The notes under the pieces are model-generated. The model was given only the letters and a program-made list of their open reading frames with translations. It was not told where the DNA came from and did no database searches. A stretch of DNA of 11,086 nucleotides, from assembly GCA_023664325.1 (NCBI GenBank), contig JAMPFS010000075.1:1-11086 (forward strand), written 5' to 3'. The position numbers and the translations under genes were made by a program. Shown here piece by piece: positions 6,229 to 11,086 of the stretch. Numbering within the stretch: the first letter of the stretch is position 1; every line of letters starts with the position of its first letter. The DNA is from Clostridium sp. (lineage in GTDB: Bacteria; Bacillota; Clostridia; Lachnospirales; Lachnospiraceae).

Positions 6229-9200
6229 CTATTTTTTTGTCTTCACCGTCTTTGCTTTAGACCAGCCAGAATAAATCTTCTTGTTTTTGCCATCTACTTT
6301 GACTGTCTTATAGGTGCGGATTCGCACATAATATTTCTTGCCTGCCTTCAACTTAGTAATCGTGGCAGACACCACCTTATTCGTGCTGAATGTTATCGTC
6401 TTAGATCCCTTAAAGTTTTTGTTTGTCGCATACTGAATCTGGCAGCCTGTTGTCTCTTTTGTCTGTTTCTTCCACTTAGCGGTAAAGCCTTTTTTCTTGG
6501 CTGTCAGCTTGGAAATAGCCGTACCCTTTGGCACTATCTGATATTTTAGCTGAACCGTACCGCTATAGTTCCCTTTCAGATTGACTGTAACTGTATACTC
6601 TCCAACCTTCTTACTGGTCTTTGGATATGTAATATCATAGCTGTCAGTTGACAGTGCCATGCCCCGGCTATCCTTCACCCTGACCGCCGGCTTCTGGCTC
6701 TTTCCATTGTATGTTAAGGCTGTCTTTGACAGAGTAATATTAGAAGCTGCATATATGGAAATATTCGACCTTACAACACCACATACGCTGCATTTCTCTA
6801 CGGTACTTCCATCCTGTGCGGCTGTTGCCCGTATAATATTCTGTACATATGTATGACCTGCCACCGGAATCTCCTTCTGTTTTTTAATCACCTCACCACA
6901 GACCGAACAATGGCTGCCTTCACTCTTGCCTGGTATGGCACAAGTCGGGGCAACTGCCTTATCTATCTCTTCTGTATGTCCTGTCGCCGGAATCTCCTTC
7001 TGTTCCTTAATCACCTCGCCACAGACCGAACAATGACTGCCTTCGGTCTTGCCTGACGTGGTACAGGTCGGCGTAACTGCCTTATCTATCTCCTCTGTAT
7101 GTCCTGTCGCCGGAACCTCCTTCTGCTCCTTAATTACCTTATCACAAACTGAACAATGGCTGCCTTCGGTCTTGCCTGACGTGGTACAGGTCGGCGTAAC
7201 TGCCTTATCTATCTCCTCTGTATGTCCTGTCGCTGGAACCTCCTCCTGTGCCTTTATCACCTTGCCACAGACTGAACAATGGCTGCCTTCACTCTTTCCT
7301 GCTTCTGTACAAGTTGGCGCAACTGCCTTATCTATCTCCTCTGTATGTCCTGTCGCCGGAACCTCCTCCTGTGCCTTTATCACCTTGCCACAGACTGAAC
7401 AATGGCTGCCTTCACTTTTTCCTGCTTCTGTACAGGTCGGCACAATTGCAGAATCTGTGACCGGAATATGCTCCTTACAGATTGCCTGAAATTGAATCTC
7501 ATTATCTTTTGCATACTGCTCGGCATAGGAACCTGATATACCATAAATAGTCAAGTCTTTGCTGCATTCTTCAAATACACCAGCCCCGATGCTCGTCACG
7601 CTTTCCGGGATCTCTATGCTTGTCAGACCGCTACAGCCATAGAATGCATCATCCGCTATACTCGTTACGCCTTCCGGGATCTCTATGCTTGTCAGACCAC
7701 TGCATTCACCAAATGCAGCCCACCCGATGCTTCTCACGCTTTCCGGGATCTCTATGCTTGTCAAACCACTGCATCCATAAAATGCATCATCCCCGATACT
7801 TGTCACACTTTCCGGTATCGTTGTATTCTTGCATCCCAATAGTAGTGTATTATCCTGTATTCGGATAAGTGTATTTCCCTCACTCTTATAAACTGTATTC
7901 GCCTTATCAACCGTAATACTCTCTAGTCCACTACAGTCCCAAAATGCACAATCCCCGATACTTGTCACGCTTTCCGGGATCTCTATGCTTGTCAGACCGC
8001 TACAGCCATAGAATGCATAATCCCCGATATTTGTCACGTTTTCCGGGATTATCGTATTCTTGCATCCCAATAGTAATGTATTATCCTGTATTCGGATAAG
8101 TGTATTTCCCTCACTCTTATAAACTGTATTCGCCTTATCAACCGTAATGCTCTCTAGTTGGCTGCCGCTACATTCATAGAATGCATCATCCCCTATGCTC
8201 GTTACGCTTTCCGGGATCTCTATGCTTGTCAGACCGCTACAGCCACGAAACGCAGACTTCCCAATCCTCGTTACACCTTTTGGTATCTCTATGCTTGTCA
8301 GGCTGCTACAGTCATTAAATGTATTTTCCCCAATCCCCGTCACGCCTTCCGGGATCTCTATGCTTGTCAGGCTGATACAGCCACGAAACGCAGACTTCCC
8401 TATGCTCGTCACGCTTTTGGGGATCTCTATGCTTGTCAGACTGCTACAGCCCAAAAATGCAGACCCCCCTATGCTCGTCACGCCTTTTGGGATCTCTATG
8501 CTTGTCAGGCTGATACAGACAGAAAATGTAACATCCTCGATGCTTGTCACGCCTTCTGGTATCTTTATGCTTGTCAGGCTGATACAGCCAGAAAATGCAG
8601 CCCACCCGATACTCGTCACACTTTCCGGGATCTCTATGCTTGTCAGACTGTTACAAAAAGTAAATGCAGACTCCCCTATGCTCGTCACCCTTTTTCCTTC
8701 AATTACGCCCGGTATCACAAGCTCCGTTTCGGTTCCTATATACCTTACAATCTCCAAAGTTCCATCATCAAGCTCTTTGTAAACCCAATTTTGCTCCTCA
8801 ATGACCGGCTCCTCTGTTGTCGGCTCCTCCGTTGTTGGTTCCTCTGTTGTTGGTTCCTCTGACATACCTATAACAACAAATTTTATATTATTATCTTTTG
8901 CATATTGCTCCGCATAAGAACCGGATATGCCATAAATAGTCAAGTCTTTGCTGCATCCATCAAAGGCATAATCCCCAATGCTCGTCACACTTTCTGGGAT
9001 CTCTATGCTTGTCAAACCGCTGCATCCATAGAATGCAGCATTCCCTATGCTTGTCACGCTTTCCGGTATCTCTATGCTTGTCAAACCACTGCATCCATAG
9101 AATGCATCAAACTCAATGCTCGTCACGCCTTCTGGGATTATCGTATTCTTGCATCCCGATATCAATGTATTATCCTTTATTCGGATAAGTGCATTTCCCT

Positions 9201-10383
9201 CACTCTTATAAGCTGTATTCGCCTTATCAACCGTAATACTCTCCAGTCCACTACAGTCCCCAAATGCAACTTTCCCTATGCTTGTCACGCTTTCCGGTAT
9301 CTCTATGCTTGTCAAACCATTACATCCTTCAAATGCATAGTTTCCGATGCTCGTCACGCCTTCCGGTATCTCTATGCTTGTCAAGTTACTACATCCCGCA
9401 AATGCATTAAGACCGATACTTGTCACACTTGACGGAATGGTTACGGTTCCTTGCTTTCCAGCCGGACACCGTATTAACTTTGTTTTCTTTTTATTATACA
9501 GTATGCCATCTTCAGAACTATAGTTATTTGATGCCTCTCCTACATTTATATCCGTCAAATTTATGCAATCCCCAAATGCACCATCATCTATACGCGTTAC
9601 ACTCGACGGAATGGTTACAGTTCCTTGCTTTCCAGCCGGACACTGTATTAACTTTGTTTTAGTTTTACTATACAGTATGCCATCTTCAGAGCTGTAGTTT
9701 TCTGATGCCTCATCCACCGTTATACTTGTCATGCTGCTACACCTGGAAAATACACCCTCCTCGATGCTCGTCACATTTGCGGGAATTTCTATATTTGTTA
9801 AACTGCTACATCCGGCAAATACACGCCTATCTATACGCAGAAGACTCGATGGAAGTTCTACAGTTGTCAAACTGCTGCATCCGGCAAACACATCATCCAT
9901 GATATCCGTTACGCCTGCCGGAATTTTGATGCTTGTCAAACTACTGCATCCTTCAAATGCACTGCTCGCTATATACGTTATATCCGGTGGAATTTCTATA
10001 CTTTTCAGGCTGCTGCAATTTCTAAATGCCCATCCCCCAATCCTTGTTTTGCTTGATTGGAATGTTACATCGGTCAAGCCGTCACAGCCATCAAATGTCC
10101 CTGCCATTACACTCTTTATACCTGATGGAATTATTACTTTTGTCAAGCTGCTGCATCCGGCAAATGCATCAACCCCTATATATGTCACCTGTTTTTCGCC
10201 TATTTTTTTCGGTATCACCAGCTCTGTTTCGGTTCCTTGATACCCTGTAATCGTCACAGTTCCGTCATTATTCTCTTCATACTCCCAATCTCCGCTTGTC
10301 AAAGTCTCCGCCTTCACCGGCACTCCACTGAAAAAGCAGCATACCAAACACAGGCTTAGTAAAATACTTACAACTCTCCTCAT
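6229..10383 (-). CDS. Secreted BspA-like leucine-rich-repeat surface protein with Cys-rich repeats, Ig-like and FnIII-like domains
   Basis: The frame extends to 10521, but that lies in the promoter. ATG 10383 has GGGAGG eight bases upstream and begins a signal peptide (MRRVVSILLSLCLVCC..., likely cleaved after VKA, residue 25), giving 1384 residues. Order of parts: a lead-in strand motif (TETELVIP, 51-58); LRR block 1 (71-506), 14 units of mostly 23 residues with consensus LTSIEIPESVTSIG-xxAFxGCSG (LRR_5/BspA type); an EEPTT linker (509-531); a second lead-in; LRR block 2 (571-968), again 14 units; six 41-residue Cys repeats (969-1207; the last degenerate); an Ig-like domain (about 1208-1287); and an FnIII-like domain with a very Lys-rich end (1288-1384). 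No LPXTG motif or membrane anchor is present, so it is released or held by non-covalent, possibly charge-based, wall binding. BspA-like proteins of other bacteria and protists bind host matrix or other cells. An adhesin role here is inferred. Confidence 0.93.
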   Translation of the reverse strand: MRRVVSILLSLCLVCCFFSGVPVKAETLTSGDWEYEENNDGTVTITGYQGTETELVIPKKIGEKQVTYIGVDAFAGCSSLTKVIIPSGIKSVMAGTFDGCDGLTDVTFQSSKTRIGGWAFRNCSSLKSIEIPPDITYIASSAFEGCSSLTSIKIPAGVTDIMDDVFAGCSSLTTVELPSSLLRIDRRVFAGCSSLTNIEIPANVTSIEEGVFSRCSSMTSITVDEASENYSSEDGILYSKTKTKLIQCPAGKQGTVTIPSSVTRIDDGAFGDCINLTDINVGEASNNYSSEDGILYNKKKTKLIRCPAGKQGTVTIPSSVTSIGLNAFAGCSNLTSIEIPEGVTSIGNYAFEGCNGLTSIEIPESVTSIGKVAFGDCSGLESITVDKANTAYKSEGNALIRIKDNTLISGCKNTIIPEGVTSIEFDAFYGCSGLTSIEIPESVTSIGNAAFYGCSGLTSIEIPESVTSIGDYAFDGCSKDLTIYGISGSYAEQYAKDNNIKFVVIGMSEEPTTEEPTTEEPTTEEPVIEEQNWVYKELDDGTLEIVRYIGTETELVIPGVIEGKRVTSIGESAFTFCNSLTSIEIPESVTSIGWAAFSGCISLTSIKIPEGVTSIEDVTFSVCISLTSIEIPKGVTSIGGSAFLGCSSLTSIEIPKSVTSIGKSAFRGCISLTSIEIPEGVTGIGENTFNDCSSLTSIEIPKGVTRIGKSAFRGCSGLTSIEIPESVTSIGDDAFYECSGSQLESITVDKANTVYKSEGNTLIRIQDNTLLLGCKNTIIPENVTNIGDYAFYGCSGLTSIEIPESVTSIGDCAFWDCSGLESITVDKANTVYKSEGNTLIRIQDNTLLLGCKNTTIPESVTSIGDDAFYGCSGLTSIEIPESVRSIGWAAFGECSGLTSIEIPEGVTSIADDAFYGCSGLTSIEIPESVTSIGAGVFEECSKDLTIYGISGSYAEQYAKDNEIQFQAICKEHIPVTDSAIVPTCTEAGKSEGSHCSVCGKVIKAQEEVPATGHTEEIDKAVAPTCTEAGKSEGSHCSVCGKVIKAQEEVPATGHTEEIDKAVTPTCTTSGKTEGSHCSVCDKVIKEQKEVPATGHTEEIDKAVTPTCTTSGKTEGSHCSVCGEVIKEQKEIPATGHTEEIDKAVAPTCAIPGKSEGSHCSVCGEVIKKQKEIPVAGHTYVQNIIRATAAQDGSTVEKCSVCGVVRSNISIYAASNITLSKTALTYNGKSQKPAVRVKDSRGMALSTDSYDITYPKTSKKVGEYTVTVNLKGNYSGTVQLKYQIVPKGTAISKLTAKKKGFTAKWKKQTKETTGCQIQYATNKNFKGSKTITFSTNKVVSATITKLKAGKKYYVRIRTYKTVKVDGKNKKIYSGWSKAKTVKTKK
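6763..7479 (-). repeat. 123-bp tandem repeats encoding 41-residue Cys-containing modules
   Basis: There are four complete units beginning HTEEIDKAV, one upstream unit with a diverged start (CKEHIPVTDSAI) and one degenerate final unit (HTYVQN...EKCSVCG). Each full unit has PTC, then ten residues, then GSHCSVC, and ends EVPATG or a close variant. The DNA copies are nearly identical, so recent amplification or gene conversion is likely. Confidence 0.9.
7480..8673 (-). repeat. LRR block 2: 14 tandem 69-bp-type units
   Basis: Most units are 69 bp (23 residues). Units 8 and 10 carry an insert of about 31-33 residues with the core NTVYKSEGNTLIRIQDNTLL. The last unit ends in a cap (CSKDLTIYGISGSYAEQYA) almost identical to the cap of block 1. 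Confidence 0.9.
8800..8859 (-). repeat. 15-bp repeats encoding the EEPTT linker
   Basis: Three EEPTT units and a diverged fourth (EEPVI) join the two LRR blocks. Pro/Thr/Glu-rich stretches like this usually act as extended, flexible spacers in secreted proteins. Confidence 0.85.
8866..10173 (-). repeat. LRR block 1: 14 tandem 69-bp-type units
   Basis: The first six units are diverged. Units 7 and 8 hold a 35-residue insert with the shared core CPAGKQGTVTIPSSVT. Unit 11 holds the TAYKSEGNALIRIKDNTL insert. Units 9, 10, 12 and 13 are close to the consensus of block 2, and the block ends in the same cap as block 2. The gradient from diverged (N-terminal) to uniform units suggests amplification toward the C-terminal side. 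Confidence 0.9.
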
Positions 10384-10492
10384 ATACCTTTCCTCCCTAT
10401 CTCTTAGTTTTTTACCTGAATGAATAAATTGTTTTCTAACCATATACTTCACCCATAGGTCGCAGTACACATAACGTAAATATATATGCCAA

Positions 10493-10521
10493 ATAATAAC
10501 ATTATCACTTTTGGTTGTCAA
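10493..10521 (-). promoter_or_regulatory. Promoter of the BspA-like gene
   Basis: On the minus strand, TTGACA (10521-10516) and TATTAT (10498-10493) are 17 bp apart, with a TGT extension before the -10. This is a near-consensus housekeeping promoter. Transcription should start near 10486, leaving a leader of about 100 nt. It also shows that the longer frame starting at 10521 is not the real protein start. Confidence 0.8.
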
Positions 10522-10565
10522 TCGTGTTCAAGCTCATGCGTTTATCCTGCCTGGCTGTTTTTAAC

Positions 10566-10594
10566 TTGTAAAATTTTTCTTTCCATGTTATACT
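10566..10594 (+). promoter_or_regulatory. Promoter of the RmlD-like gene
   Basis: TTGTAA (10566-10571) and TATACT (10589-10594) are spaced by exactly 17 bp, with a TGT extension of the -10. Predicted start is near 10601, giving a leader of about 95 nt. This promoter is back to back with the promoter at 10493-10521, 44 bp away. Confidence 0.72.
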
Positions 10595-10696
10595 AATCAA
10601 CACAAGTCAAAGGCGATAGTTGCGGTTCCTTTGGCTTTCTTATTTTGAATCAATTCGTTTGGTAAAAAATTTCAGATAGAAAAAGGAGGAGAAGAT

Positions 10697-11086
10697 ATGT
10701 CAAAGAATTCCATATGGATTACAGGTGCAGAGGGAAGGCTTGGTTCTTCCCTGGTACAGCTTTTGAACGAGGATGTGGAAAACAAAGTAGTCGGCACAGA
10801 CCGGGATGTGGATGTCACGGATATGGAAGCGGTGGAGCAGGCGGCAAATGTGTACCACCCGAATATTGTCATTAACTGTGCCAGTATCTCAGATGTAGAG
10901 TGCTGTGAGAAAAATATGGTGGAGGCATTCCGTGTAAATGCCCTGGGTGCGAGGAATCTGGCATCCGTGACCAGGAGGCTTAATGCAAAATTGATTCAGC
11001 TTTCTACGGATGATGTTTTCGACGGGAAAAGCTCCGGACGGATGACGGAATTTGATATTCCGGACCCGCAGACTGTATATGGGAAA
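10697..11086 (+). CDS. RmlD-like sugar-nucleotide reductase / NAD-dependent epimerase family (3' partial)
   Basis: The 130 visible codons start at ATG 10697 with AAGGAGG seven bases upstream, and the frame is open to the window edge. The protein has the extended short-chain dehydrogenase fold: nucleotide-binding loop GAEGRLG (residues 10-16), conserved NCAS (60-63), and STDDVFDG (103-110), which matches the STDYVFDG motif of dTDP-4-dehydrorhamnose reductases with Tyr replaced by Asp. A VYGK at the edge (Tyr128) is the expected start of the YxxxK catalytic motif. Members reduce or epimerise nucleotide-linked sugars for rhamnose-type surface polysaccharides. Many clostridial paralogues have an unproven substrate, so a specific rmlD call is not made. 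It is divergent from the BspA-like gene and has its own promoter. Confidence 0.85.
   Translation, partial: MSKNSIWITGAEGRLGSSLVQLLNEDVENKVVGTDRDVDVTDMEAVEQAANVYHPNIVINCASISDVECCEKNMVEAFRVNALGARNLASVTRRLNAKLIQLSTDDVFDGKSSGRMTEFDIPDPQTVYGK

Noticed and set aside
7049..7489. Plus-strand frame of 146 codons with repeats (SISSVCPVAGTS).
   Set aside because: This is the shadow of the 123-bp Cys repeats on the opposite strand, for the same periodicity reason.
8158..9432. Long plus-strand open frames (up to 234 codons) with repeated motifs such as LYACQ and ARHAF.
   Set aside because: They lie antisense to the LRR gene. The 69-bp period is a multiple of three, so a frame free of stops in one unit stays open in all. 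They have no SD and odd composition.
6763..10173. CRISPR-like array.
   Set aside because: The repeats are tandem, in frame and coding, without unique spacers of constant length.
10384..10486. Riboswitch in the leader of the BspA-like gene.
   Set aside because: No recognisable aptamer core (for example cyclic-di-GMP type) or extended pairing was found in the roughly 100-nt leader.
10384..10521. N-terminal extension of the BspA-like protein to 10521.
   Set aside because: It would start within the -35 box and bury the signal peptide 46 residues inside. ATG 10383 has a strong SD and begins the signal peptide.

Overview
The window looks like a chromosomal accessory stretch from a gut-type Clostridia, most likely a Lachnospiraceae relative. 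The support is moderate-to-low GC with strong Gram-positive Shine-Dalgarno (SD) sites, a FtsX-type ABC transporter paired with an XRE regulator, and a giant secreted BspA-like leucine-rich-repeat protein that ends in Ig-like and fibronectin-III-like modules. Species cannot be named from the sequence alone.

Left part (1-1900). The window opens inside a gene that ends in an 11-residue-repeat coiled coil. Next, on the minus strand, come two translationally coupled small genes of unknown function (1115-711 and 714-367) and a third small gene that appears broken by two compensating indels (about 1557-1195). They resemble the small orphan or immunity-type genes that collect in accessory islands, but no toxin is visible. 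A 204-bp imperfect inverted repeat (1555-1758), like a non-coding miniature mobile element, lies just upstream of the broken gene and supplies its apparent start codon.

Middle part (1900-6012). A plus-strand operon encodes an ABC ATPase, an eight-segment two-domain FtsX/MacB-type permease, and a cytoplasmic XRE regulator fused to a beta-rich DUF4097-like domain. The ATPase and permease should form one transporter that exports or detoxifies a peptide or lipid-like substrate. The regulator probably controls the operon. A palindrome and an inverted repeat that includes the first gene's SD lie just upstream, and a strong hairpin closes the operon.

Right part (6146-11086). A 1384-residue secreted protein is encoded on the minus strand (10383-6229). 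It has a signal peptide, two leucine-rich-repeat (LRR) blocks of 14 units each joined by a Glu-Pro-Thr linker, five full plus one degenerate cysteine-containing 41-residue repeats, an Ig-like domain and an FnIII-like domain. It has its own near-consensus promoter and its own terminator. Divergent from it, with another good promoter, starts a RmlD-like sugar-nucleotide reductase gene that runs off the right edge.

No RNA genes, CRISPR arrays or recognisable transposase genes were seen. The most noteworthy items are the modular repeat protein, the miniature inverted-repeat element next to a decaying gene, and the one-component-like regulator coupled to a FtsX transporter.
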